Shown here one piece after another: positions 1 to 6,637 of a stretch of DNA of 6,873 nucleotides (the first letter of the stretch is position 1; each line of letters opens with the position of its first letter). The stretch spans positions 1-6,873 of the forward strand of contig JBBSUQ010000169.1 in NCBI GenBank assembly GCA_038234235.1. The letters run 5' to 3'. Both the position numbers and the translations under genes were made by a program. Source of the DNA: JBBSUQ01 sp038234235. GTDB lineage: Bacteria; Bacteroidota; Bacteroidia; Flavobacteriales_D; Crocinitomicaceae. Below the pieces are notes generated by a model that was given only the letters and a program-made list of their open reading frames with translations, searched no databases and was not told the origin of the DNA.

Positions 1-2212
1 AGAATATGCTTTTAGTGTGATTTATGAGGGTCAGCGAACACTCGAAGCTTTAAATAATTGTGGAATTATAATCAAAAATATTACTCCAGATTTCGTCTAC
101 ATTCAAACTTCTCCAAAAAAAATGGTGAAATACCAAGAACAGTTTAATGGAAGGTTTCATTTTGAACAAAGTAATCCAATGCTCTTCAATGATACTTCAA
201 GGTTTATTCATTATGTTGATCAAGTCCATCAAGGACTTTCTTTGCCACAAGGTTATACAGGAAAAGGTATAATCATAGGTGTGGTAGATACAGGTGTAGA
301 TTGGAACCATCCAGATTTTAAAGATTCTTTAGGCAAAACTCGAGTAATAAGATATTGGGATCATTCAATTAACGGTCCAAATCCCGCAATGCCTTATGGT
401 TACGGCCAATTGTGGGACAGTACAGATATTAACAATGGTACTTGCACAGGAATTGATGACAACAATCATGGAACAACGGTTGCAGGTTCAGCAGCTGGCA
501 ATGGTTTGGCAAATGGAACCAATAAAGGAATGGCGCCTGATGCTACAATAATTATCGTAGAATCTAATTTTTCTTTACCCAACTGGACTCTAACCATTGC
601 CGATGCCTGTGATTTTGTTTTTAAAATTGCCGATAGTTTAGGAATGCCGGCAGTTGTTAATTTAAGTGTGGGTGATTATCTTGGAAGTCATGATGGAAAT
701 GATCCAGCATCAGATTTAATTGAAAACTTGTTAGATGAAAAACCAGGAAGATTGGTGGTTTGTGCAGCAGGAAATTCTGGTGCGAAAGGAAAATACCACC
801 AACATGGTACTGCAAGTTCTGATACTAGTTTTGTGTGGTTTTTAAATAATCCTTCCAATCAAATTGCGCCAAATTCTGTTTATTTTGATTTATGGGCAAA
901 TCTGTCTGATGTTGCCAATTACAATTTTGCAGTTGGTGCTGATAATCCATCAACTTTTATTCAGAGTGGAAAAACAAATTTTTACAATGCATTGACAAAT
1001 CAAAATACAGCAATTTTTGATACTATTTTTAACGCTGCGCAGAATCAAATTGCTACAGTGCAATATTATACTGAAACTGTTGGCGCTGCATTTCACCTCG
1101 AAGTGTTGGTTACAAATATAGATTCAACTTCCTATTATTTTCGATATATGACTGCAGGAAGTGGAGAACACGATTTGTGGAGTGGTACTTTTCTGGCTTT
1201 AAACCAAATAGTTTCAACATTACCAACCGTTTTGCAAATGCCAGATATCATTTATTACCAACTTCCAGATACTTTACAGACAATAGTTTCTTCGTGGGCA
1301 TGTTCAGAAAAAGTTATGACTGTAGGAAACTCACATGGAAGGGTAAGTTATATTGATAGAAATTACAATCCATATATTCCTGGAGACCCAACGCCAAGAG
1401 GAAAACTAAGTCCTAATTCGAGTAAAGGCCCGAGTAGAAACAATACTTTAAAACCCGATTTGGTTGCTTCTGGTGACCTCACACTATCAGCAGGTAGAAT
1501 TCCGTATTTGACGAACCCTGGTGCATTTAGCGCAGTTGATTCTGGTGGCTGGCACATGAGAAATGGCGGTACATCAATGTCTTCTCCAGTAGTGGCAGGA
1601 ATAGGCGCCTTGTATTTTGAAAGATGTCCGTATGCTACTTACGCTCAATTTATTCAAGATGCAAACAATACAACCTTTTCTGACCAATATACAGGAACTT
1701 TGCCCAACACTTCTTATGGAAATGGAAAAATAAATGCTTGGGATTTAATGCAACAATTGGTTGACGGAACTCCTTCAACAATTTCTTACGCTAGCGGAAT
1801 AATGACATCAACGAGTGCGCCAGGTTATCAATGGTTGCAAGATGGTGTGCCTATTTCTAATGCAACAAGCCAAACTTTTAATGTTAATCCACCCTACGGT
1901 CAATTTTCCGTTTTGGCGCTTTCTGTTGATGGTTGTCCGGCAGAATCTAACAGCATTGGGGTATTTTTGGGGCTTGATAAATTAGCTGCAGAATCGGTTT
2001 TGGTGTATCCCAATCCTTCTTCGGGAATGTTTGAAATAAAAAGTGAAAAGGAAATTCAGAGTGTTGCGCTAATTTCTATGGATGGCAAGCGAACTGAATT
2101 AAAAATAGATGGAAATGGAAAATATGACTTATTGCCTGTAGGTTCAGGAACTTACATCTTGGAAATTGCATTATCTAATAAAGTTTTACATTCAAAACTC
2201 ATAAAGAATTAG
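1..2212 (+). CDS. Secreted S8 (subtilisin-like) serine protease with T9SS type A sorting domain, 5'-truncated
   Basis: Seen: the frame is open to the left edge (first full codon at base 2), so the GTG at 17 is not a credible start; a Sec signal peptide should lie upstream. Numbering from that GTG: residues 1-65 resemble the end of a propeptide. The triad is Asp91 (VVDTGVD), His151 (NNHGTTVAG) and Ser520 (GGTSMSSP), with oxyanion Asn253 (AAGNSG). About 170 residues separate Asn253 from the GNSHGR segment near 437 and include a beta-rich stretch (HQHGTASS, then VYFDLWANLSD), as in CspA-like S8 proteases with an inserted jelly roll. An Ig-like segment (588-650, YQWLQDG) follows, then the sorting domain (655-731) with YPNP at 664-667 and a KLIKN end. 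Known: such domains direct export through the T9SS and are removed on export. Inferred: a cell-surface or released endopeptidase used for protein degradation; substrate unknown. All catalytic residues are present, so it should be active. Confidence 0.93.
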   Translation, partial: EYAFSVIYEGQRTLEALNNCGIIIKNITPDFVYIQTSPKKMVKYQEQFNGRFHFEQSNPMLFNDTSRFIHYVDQVHQGLSLPQGYTGKGIIIGVVDTGVDWNHPDFKDSLGKTRVIRYWDHSINGPNPAMPYGYGQLWDSTDINNGTCTGIDDNNHGTTVAGSAAGNGLANGTNKGMAPDATIIIVESNFSLPNWTLTIADACDFVFKIADSLGMPAVVNLSVGDYLGSHDGNDPASDLIENLLDEKPGRLVVCAAGNSGAKGKYHQHGTASSDTSFVWFLNNPSNQIAPNSVYFDLWANLSDVANYNFAVGADNPSTFIQSGKTNFYNALTNQNTAIFDTIFNAAQNQIATVQYYTETVGAAFHLEVLVTNIDSTSYYFRYMTAGSGEHDLWSGTFLALNQIVSTLPTVLQMPDIIYYQLPDTLQTIVSSWACSEKVMTVGNSHGRVSYIDRNYNPYIPGDPTPRGKLSPNSSKGPSRNNTLKPDLVASGDLTLSAGRIPYLTNPGAFSAVDSGGWHMRNGGTSMSSPVVAGIGALYFERCPYATYAQFIQDANNTTFSDQYTGTLPNTSYGNGKINAWDLMQQLVDGTPSTISYASGIMTSTSAPGYQWLQDGVPISNATSQTFNVNPPYGQFSVLALSVDGCPAESNSIGVFLGLDKLAAESVLVYPNPSSGMFEIKSEKEIQSVALISMDGKRTELKIDGNGKYDLLPVGSGTYILEIALSNKVLHSKLIKN

Positions 2213-2231
2213 TATCGTAAATAAAGATTAC

Positions 2232-2239
2232 TATTTTTG
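2232..2239 (+). promoter_or_regulatory. Probable -7 promoter element (TAnnTTTG) for the DUF5606 gene
   Basis: TATTTTTG matches the Bacteroidota sigma-A -7 consensus TAnnTTTG exactly and lies 18 nt before the ATG at 2258. That would give a leader of roughly 12 nt, rich in A and without a Shine-Dalgarno sequence, which is normal for this phylum. I see no convincing -33 TTTG at the expected spacing, so the call rests on the -7 box and its position. Confidence 0.5.
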
Positions 2240-2257
2240 CACTGAAAAATTATAAAA

Positions 2258-2938
2258 ATGAATATTAAAGGAATTATTTCTATTTCTGGAAGACCGGGAT
2301 TATTTAAGGTTGTTGCGCAAGGTAAAAACAACGTAATTGTTGAAGCTTTAGAAGATAAAAAAAGATTTCCGGCTTATGCCAGTGATAAAATTTCGGCTTT
2401 AGAAGACATTAGTATTTATGCTGAAAGTGAAGACAAACCACTAAAAGAAATTTATGAAATAATTTTCGAAAAGGAAAAAGGCAAAGAAACTATTTCTCAT
2501 AAAGAAAGTGCAGATAAGCAAAAAGCATATTTGTTAGAGATTTTGCCAGACTACGATCAAGAAAGAGTTTATTCTTCTGATATTAAGAAATTGTTTCAAT
2601 GGTACAATCTTTTGCACAAAGTAGGACTTTTAGATGCTGAAGAGGAAAAAGACGAAGAAGAAACGGAAGTTAAAGAAGAAAAAGTAGCTAAAAAACCAGC
2701 TGCCAAAGGAGCTACGAAGAAAACTACAACGAAAACAGACTCAGAAGATTCAAAGGAATCTAGTGAGACTGGTAAAAAAGCAACAGAAAAGAAAACTGCT
2801 GATAAGAAAGAAACTAAAAAAGCTGCTCCGAAAAAACCAACAGCGCCAAAAACTGCAGTTCTTAAGAAAACTTCAGCAAAACCCACAACTTTAAAGAAAT
2901 CTCCTTCAAAAACTGGTGGGACATCAAGAGGAAAATAA
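2258..2938 (+). CDS. DUF5606 domain protein with long histone H1-like Lys/Ala/Thr/Pro tail
   Basis: Residues 1-126 form a compact domain that I recognise as DUF5606: it opens with MNIKGIISISGRPGLFKVV, continues with NNVIVEALE and FPAYASDKISALEDISIY, and ends in a helical part with ILPDYDQERVYSSDIKKLFQWY. The family is conserved in Bacteroidota and has no assigned biochemical role that I know of. Residues 127-142 are strongly acidic (EEEKDEEETEVKEEK). Residues 143-226 are a low-complexity basic tail of Lys, Ala, Thr, Pro and Ser with KK doublets and an SPSK near 215. There is no signal peptide or membrane segment, so it should be cytoplasmic. The tail resembles bacterial histone H1-like proteins, so nucleic-acid binding is a reasonable inference but not shown. 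A -7 box lies just upstream and a hairpin terminator just downstream, suggesting a single-gene unit. ATG at 2258 is the start because the conserved domain begins there. Confidence 0.88.
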   Translation: MNIKGIISISGRPGLFKVVAQGKNNVIVEALEDKKRFPAYASDKISALEDISIYAESEDKPLKEIYEIIFEKEKGKETISHKESADKQKAYLLEILPDYDQERVYSSDIKKLFQWYNLLHKVGLLDAEEEKDEEETEVKEEKVAKKPAAKGATKKTTTKTDSEDSKESSETGKKATEKKTADKKETKKAAPKKPTAPKTAVLKKTSAKPTTLKKSPSKTGGTSRGK

Positions 2939-2960
2939 TTAATTTATCATAAAGTATTGT

Positions 2961-2998
2961 AAAGTCATTTGGAAAGTAATTTCCTTATGACTTTTTTT
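2961..2998 (+). terminator. Rho-independent terminator-like hairpin after the DUF5606 gene
   Basis: AAAGTCAT (2961-2968) pairs with ATGACTTT (2987-2994), and inside it GGAAA (2971-2975) pairs with TTTCC (2980-2984) around a GTAA loop, with a symmetric TT/TT internal loop between the two stems. A run of seven T follows (2992-2998). It begins 22 nt after the DUF5606 stop codon. Its T-run ends only 5 nt before the ATG of the M3 peptidase, so it could instead act as a leader attenuator for that gene. Confidence 0.75.
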
Positions 2999-3003
2999 GT
3001 ATT

Positions 3004-4725
3004 ATGAAAATTACAAAACCTATTAGAAAATTTTTGCCGGAAAATTTAGCAATTGATTCTTGGAATGATATTGAAGTCTACTGTGAAGATTTAATAAACA
3101 GAGATATTTCGACAATTGAGAATTACAAAAAATGGATTTTCGACAAGAGTGAAATAGATGCAGTATTGGAAGAAGACGCTGCATGGAGATATATTCGAAT
3201 GACGATAAATACGAAAGATTCCAAACTTTCAGAGCGCTATACCTATTTTATTACTGAAATTCAACCAAAACTGGCGCCTTACGAAGATAACATGAATAAA
3301 ATGTTAGCCAATTCGCCCTTTTTTGAAGAGTTGAAAGCCGATGAAGCTTACAGTATTTATTTTAGAGGTGTAGAAACAGCCTTAAAACTTTTTAGAGATG
3401 AGAATATCGCTCTTGAAGCACAAGTTGGAGAATTAAGTCAAAAATTTGGAGCAATATCTGGTGCTCAAAGTATTGAATATAAAGGTGAAAATATTACAAT
3501 GCAAAAAGCAGCAACTTTTCTTAAAGAAAATGATGAATCTGTTAGAAAGGAAGTCTTTGAATCAATGGTGGTGCGGAGAAAAGAAGACGTAGATGCACTC
3601 AATGATTTATTCAACGAATTGATAATCAAACGGACAGAAATTGCCAAAAATGCGGGTTATAAGAATTTTCGAGACTATAAATTCGATGCAATGGGCAGAT
3701 TTGATTATACCAAAGAAGACTGTTTCGATTTTCATAAATCTGTGAAAGAATTGATTGTACCAATTGTAAAAGATATTCAAAAACGAAAACTCGAAAAACT
3801 CGGAAAATCTAAATTTAAACCTTGGGACGCTGAAGTTGATCCAGATGGTAGAAAACCTTTAAAACCATTTTCCAATTCTAAAGAATTAATTGATGGCAGC
3901 ATTCGAATTTTAGATAGAATTGATATTTATTTTTCAGATTGTATTAAAACCATGGAAAATATGGAGCATTTGGACCTCGATTCTAAAGATGGCAAAGCAC
4001 CTGGCGGCTACAATTATCCACTTTATGAGATTGGAGTTCCATTTATTTTTATGAATGCAGTAGGAGCACAGCGAGATTTGGTTACCATGTTGCATGAAAG
4101 CGGACATGCCATACATTCTTTTTTGAGCAGAGATTTGGAAATAACTTCTTTTAAAAATTTACCTTCAGAAGTAGCAGAATTAGCTTCTATGTCAATGGAA
4201 TTAATGTCAATGAATTATTGGGAAGAGTTTTACAAAGACGCTGAAGATTTAAATCGTGCGAAACAAGAACAACTAGAAACCATTTTGAAAATTCTACCGT
4301 GGATTGCGCAAATTGATGAATTTCAACATTGGATTTACGAAAATTACAAACACAGCAATGAAGAACGCTACGCAAAATGGGATGAATTAAACGAAGAATA
4401 CGGTTCAGGATTAACAGATTGGATCGATTTTGAAGAAACACGCCAAACATCTTGGCAAAGACAAATGCATTTATTTGAAGTTCCTTTTTATTATATTGAA
4501 TATGGAATTGCACAATTGGGCGCAATTGGCGTTTGGAAAAATTTTAATGAAAATAAAAAGCTAGCACTCGAAAATTATAAAAGAGCACTTACCTTGGGAT
4601 ACACGGCTTCCATTCCTGAAATATATGAAACAGCTGGCGTGAAATTCGATTTTGGCAAAGACAACTTAAAAGAGATTTCAGCCTTTATTAAATCAGAATT
4701 AGAGAAATTAATAGCAAAACAATAA
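3004..4725 (+). CDS. M3-family oligoendopeptidase (zinc metallopeptidase)
   Basis: A 573-residue cytoplasmic zinc peptidase that, by family knowledge, hydrolyses short peptides rather than folded proteins, finishing intracellular peptide turnover. Seen: the zinc site HESGH, with ligands His364 and His368 and catalytic Glu365, and a third ligand that I place at Glu392 in EVAELASMSME, 28 residues after the first His as in the thimet/PepF clan. The conserved GGYNYPLYEIGVPFIFMNA just before it and FYYIEYGIAQLGAI (496-508) near the C terminus, which carries substrate-contacting tyrosines, are both intact. No signal peptide. Length and motif layout fit the 'M3, not PepF' subgroup of about 550-570 residues better than classic PepF at about 600, so I give no symbol. 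ATG 3004 is supported by an in-frame TAA at 2977 and by an N terminus (RKFLPENL, later AAWRYIRMT) typical of the family. tpx follows after 17 nt, probably in the same transcript. Confidence 0.95.
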   Translation: MKITKPIRKFLPENLAIDSWNDIEVYCEDLINRDISTIENYKKWIFDKSEIDAVLEEDAAWRYIRMTINTKDSKLSERYTYFITEIQPKLAPYEDNMNKMLANSPFFEELKADEAYSIYFRGVETALKLFRDENIALEAQVGELSQKFGAISGAQSIEYKGENITMQKAATFLKENDESVRKEVFESMVVRRKEDVDALNDLFNELIIKRTEIAKNAGYKNFRDYKFDAMGRFDYTKEDCFDFHKSVKELIVPIVKDIQKRKLEKLGKSKFKPWDAEVDPDGRKPLKPFSNSKELIDGSIRILDRIDIYFSDCIKTMENMEHLDLDSKDGKAPGGYNYPLYEIGVPFIFMNAVGAQRDLVTMLHESGHAIHSFLSRDLEITSFKNLPSEVAELASMSMELMSMNYWEEFYKDAEDLNRAKQEQLETILKILPWIAQIDEFQHWIYENYKHSNEERYAKWDELNEEYGSGLTDWIDFEETRQTSWQRQMHLFEVPFYYIEYGIAQLGAIGVWKNFNENKKLALENYKRALTLGYTASIPEIYETAGVKFDFGKDNLKEISAFIKSELEKLIAKQ

Positions 4726-4742
4726 AATAAATAATTGAAATT

Positions 4743-5243
4743 ATGAGCGAAGTAAAATTAAAAGGAAATCCCATTAAAACGAATGGTGAGTTGCCTAAAA
4801 AAGGCGAAAAAGCACCCGACTTTAAATTGACAAAATCAGATTTAAGTCGTGCAGAATTAAATGACTACAAAGGAAAAAGAATTTTGATGAATATCTTTCC
4901 AAGTGTTGATACCGGAGTGTGTGCGCAATCAGTTAGAGAGTTTAACAAAAAAGCCAGTGCTATTGAAAATACAACAGTGCTTTGTATTTCGAAAGATTTG
5001 CCGTTTGCCTTTAAAAGATTTTGTGCTGCTGAAGGTATCGAAAATGTAGAATCTTTATCTGATTTTGCAGATGGTAATTTTGGTAAAAATTATGGAGTTG
5101 AAATGGTTGATGGACCAATGGCAAATTTATTATCAAGAGCAGTTGTTGTTATTGATGAAGAAGGAAAAGTAATTTACAATGAACAAGTTACTGAGATAAC
5201 TGATGGTCCAGATTATGACGCTGCAATGGCAGTTTTAAAATAA
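4743..5243 (+). CDS. tpx: Thiol peroxidase, atypical 2-Cys peroxiredoxin (Tpx)
   Basis: Reduces hydrogen peroxide and organic hydroperoxides in the cytoplasm using thioredoxin as electron donor. Seen in the 166 residues: the peroxidatic site PSVDTGVC with Pro53, Thr57 and Cys60; the resolving Cys94 in KRFCAAEG; Arg132 in LLSRAVVVID completing the active site; and a third Cys81. The Cys60/Cys81/Cys94 pattern is offset by one from the E. coli Tpx cysteines 61, 82 and 95, and length and ends agree with the family, so the gene is complete and should be active. It starts 17 nt after the M3 peptidase stop with an A/T-rich leader and no separate promoter that I can see, so cotranscription with the peptidase is likely. 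A strong hairpin terminator begins 35 nt downstream. Confidence 0.96.
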   Translation: MSEVKLKGNPIKTNGELPKKGEKAPDFKLTKSDLSRAELNDYKGKRILMNIFPSVDTGVCAQSVREFNKKASAIENTTVLCISKDLPFAFKRFCAAEGIENVESLSDFADGNFGKNYGVEMVDGPMANLLSRAVVVIDEEGKVIYNEQVTEITDGPDYDAAMAVLK

Positions 5244-5267
5244 ATTGTTAGATTAATATCTAAAAAA

Positions 5268-5319
5268 ATAAATAAAAAAAATCGGAATTGAAATAAATCA
5301 ATTCCGATTTATTATTTTT
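5268..5319. terminator. Bidirectional Rho-independent terminator between tpx and the lipoprotein gene
   Basis: AAATCGGAATTG (5279-5290) and CAATTCCGATTT (5299-5310) form a perfect 12-bp stem with an 8-nt loop. On the + strand a T-rich tract (5312-5319) follows; on the - strand the A-rich tract 5262-5280 becomes the T-rich tail. It lies between two convergent genes and can end both. A smaller dyad, TTAGAT/ATCTAA (5248-5263), sits between tpx and this hairpin. Confidence 0.88.
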
Positions 5320-5331
5320 CAGATGATAATA

Positions 5332-5580
5332 TTATTGATCATCTTTTTTACCTTCTAAATTGATATCGTATTTATCGTTACTAACTCCAACTTCTTTGTC
5401 GTCACGATTTACATTAATTTCCAACTTATCGTCTCTCACGTCTCCTTTTTCGTTACGGTCATAATCAATATCAATTCCTTTATCGTCATCTCGATCTTCT
5501 ATTTCCATATCGTCGTTATCATTGTTGCAAGAATATAAAAGACCTGTTGCGCAAAGCAATATAAATGCTACTTTTTTCAT
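5332..5580 (-). CDS. Small acidic repeat-containing lipoprotein, function unknown
   Basis: An 82-residue protein with a lipoprotein signal peptide: MKK, hydrophobic residues 4-15, and lipobox LYSC with Cys18 as the predicted lipidated residue. The residues after Cys (NNDNDD) are Asn/Asp-rich, like the acidic export signal that sends lipoproteins to the cell surface in several Bacteroidota, so an outer-membrane and possibly surface location is inferred. The mature part has very many Asp, Lys, Asn and Glu residues, no further Cys, and three imperfect units of about 18 residues at 31-82, each starting with a (D/N)DK element followed by an alternating I/V pattern (IDIDYD, LEINVN, YDINLE). The alternation suggests short beta strands and the acid residues possible cation binding; neither is shown. 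I recognise no named family. The gene is convergent with tpx, shares its terminator, and has an A-rich leader. A real gene is likely given the clear lipobox and terminator. Confidence 0.78.
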   Translation of the reverse strand: MKKVAFILLCATGLLYSCNNDNDDMEIEDRDDDKGIDIDYDRNEKGDVRDDKLEINVNRDDKEVGVSNDKYDINLEGKKDDQ

Positions 5581-5591
5581 ATTTTTAAGTT

Positions 5592-5632
5592 TTAATTGTT
5601 TAGCAAATTAAACACAATTAATTTAAAATTGT
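5592..5632. repeat. Overlapping inverted repeats upstream of the lipoprotein gene
   Basis: TTAATTGTTTA (5592-5602) faces TAAACACAATTAA (5609-5621), an imperfect dyad with two extra bases in the right arm, centred on the candidate -7 box. A second dyad, ACAATT (5614-5619) and AATTGT (5627-5632), overlaps its right arm. The core CAATT/AATTG thus occurs three times in 38 nt. This could be an operator, but the low GC makes chance symmetry likely. Confidence 0.3.
5604..5611 (-). promoter_or_regulatory. Possible -7 promoter element for the small lipoprotein gene
   Basis: Read on the - strand, this is TTAATTTG, one mismatch from the Bacteroidota -7 consensus TAnnTTTG. It lies about 23 nt before the lipoprotein ATG, which would give a leader of around 15-18 nt. 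No clear -33 element is visible, and the region is so AT-rich that a one-mismatch hit is weak evidence. Confidence 0.25.
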
Positions 5633-5676
5633 TTTTATATTAACAAAGTTTTGCAAATTTCAATTTCTAAATTTTG

Positions 5677-5702
5677 AGAAATATGTGGGGCGAAATATTT
5701 CT
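5677..5702 (-). other. Weak hairpin downstream of rnz
   Basis: AGAAATAT (5677-5684) pairs with ATATTTCT (5695-5702) over a 10-nt loop, and a perfect 10-base palindrome GAAATATTTC (5692-5701) overlaps it. It starts 23 nt past the rnz stop. The stem is nearly all A-T and no T-run follows on the - strand, so it is at best a poor terminator or a 3'-end stabilising hairpin. I see no better terminator for rnz before the lipoprotein gene. Confidence 0.25.
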
Positions 5703-5725
5703 TCAGTATATAATAAAATCAATTC

Positions 5726-6637
5726 TCATTCAACCAAAAATTCCATTCCATCCTCAACACCAATAGAGTTTTTAAATATTGTTTTAGCTTCTTTTTCGTG
5801 TTGTATTGTATCTGTATATCTTGCACTTACATGTCCCAATAACAAACGTTTAACATTGGCTTTTTTAGCAATATTAGCGGCATCTATGGCAGTAGAGTGG
5901 AAAGTCTTTTTAGCTCTTTCTCGCATGTCTTCCGTAAATGTGGCTTCATGGTAAAGCAAATCTACATTTTCAATTTCTGGAATAATATCTTCAAAATAAG
6001 CGGTATCTGAACAAAAGGCATAAGAAAAAGATGGATTGAAATCTGACAAATCTTCTACTTTATGTAATTTTCCACTTTGATCTATCACATCCAAGCCTTG
6101 TTTTATTTTCGGAATGTCTTCAATTCTCAAAGTGGCATCGTCGAATTTTTCTTTTATTAAGCTCCGTTCCTTAGTTTTCTCTTCAAACACATATCCTTGA
6201 GTTGGAATGCGGTGTTTGAGTGGAAAGGTTCTCACTAAAACTTTTTTATCTTCAAAAACAATTCCTTTAAAGTTGGCTTCCATTTCAAACCAAGTTATAC
6301 CGAAACTAAGTTTACCTCCACCCAATTTATATTGTAATTCTACTACTTCTTTCAATCCCTTAGGAGAATAAACGTGTAAGTTTTTATCTCTGCCCAACAA
6401 ATGCATTGTACTTAACAAACCTACCAATCCAAAAAAATGATCGCCGTGTAAGTGAGAAATAAATATATGATTTATTTTTTGAAATTTAACTCCGTTTTTG
6501 CGCATTTGAATTTGTGTTCCTTCACCACAATCCATAAGAAAATGACGATTTTGACAAATAATATATTGTGATGTTGGACTTCTTTTTTCGAGGGGAACTG
6601 CAGAACCTGATCCTAAAATGGTTATTTTAAAACTCAA
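5726..6637 (-). CDS. rnz: Ribonuclease Z (tRNA 3' endonuclease)
   Basis: A zinc-dependent beta-lactamase-fold endonuclease that cuts the 3' trailer from precursor tRNAs in the cytoplasm so that CCA can be added. Seen in 303 residues, close to the 307 of the B. subtilis enzyme: the start of the fold KITILGSGSAVP with PTSQY; MDCGEGTQ; the signature HLHGDH (62-67, ligands His62, His64, Asp66, His67); PLKHRIPTQGY with His141; FCSDTAY with Asp211; LYHEATF at 228-234; FHST with His247; and LLGHVSARY with His269. All metal and catalytic residues are present, and the region 150-195 corresponds to the flexible tRNA-binding arm. The only start that fits is TTG at 6637: an in-frame TGA lies at 6655-6653 and no ATG or GTG intervenes, while the next ATG (Met35) would remove the first strands. 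The TTG overlaps the stop of the STAS gene (TTGA), so its translation is probably coupled to that gene. Confidence 0.95.
   Translation of the reverse strand: MSFKITILGSGSAVPLEKRSPTSQYIICQNRHFLMDCGEGTQIQMRKNGVKFQKINHIFISHLHGDHFFGLVGLLSTMHLLGRDKNLHVYSPKGLKEVVELQYKLGGGKLSFGITWFEMEANFKGIVFEDKKVLVRTFPLKHRIPTQGYVFEEKTKERSLIKEKFDDATLRIEDIPKIKQGLDVIDQSGKLHKVEDLSDFNPSFSYAFCSDTAYFEDIIPEIENVDLLYHEATFTEDMRERAKKTFHSTAIDAANIAKKANVKRLLLGHVSARYTDTIQHEKEAKTIFKNSIGVEDGMEFLVE

Noticed and set aside
2211..2238. Possible terminator after the protease gene (AGTATC/GATTACT followed by ATTTTT)
   Set aside because: The stem is about six pairs with a bulge and overlaps the protease stop codon. The T-run is better explained as part of the -7 box of the next gene.
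2596..2886. Open - strand frame of 96 codons rich in Phe, Val, Ser and Ala
   Set aside because: It is the complement of the Lys/Glu-rich tail of the DUF5606 gene; its membrane-like look is a by-product of AAA/GAA codons read in reverse.
2684..2935. Tandem DNA repeat or phase-variable tract in the tail of the DUF5606 gene
   Set aside because: The protein is repetitive in composition, but the DNA shows no regular unit or long homopolymer; codons are mixed, so it is low complexity rather than a tandem repeat.
4187..4525. Open - strand frame of 112 codons inside the M3 peptidase gene
   Set aside because: It is antisense to conserved peptidase coding sequence, which explains its openness; the translation resembles no family that I know.
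5614..5637. + strand terminator-like dyad ACAATT/AATTGT followed by TTTTT
   Set aside because: No + strand gene ends nearby, the stem is all A-T but for one pair, and tpx already has a far stronger terminator upstream of it.
5685..5954. Open + strand frame of 89 codons beginning with GTG
   Set aside because: Nearly all of it lies antisense to the 3' part of rnz, whose motifs are unmistakable; the peptide shows no recognisable domain and has no promoter or A-rich leader.
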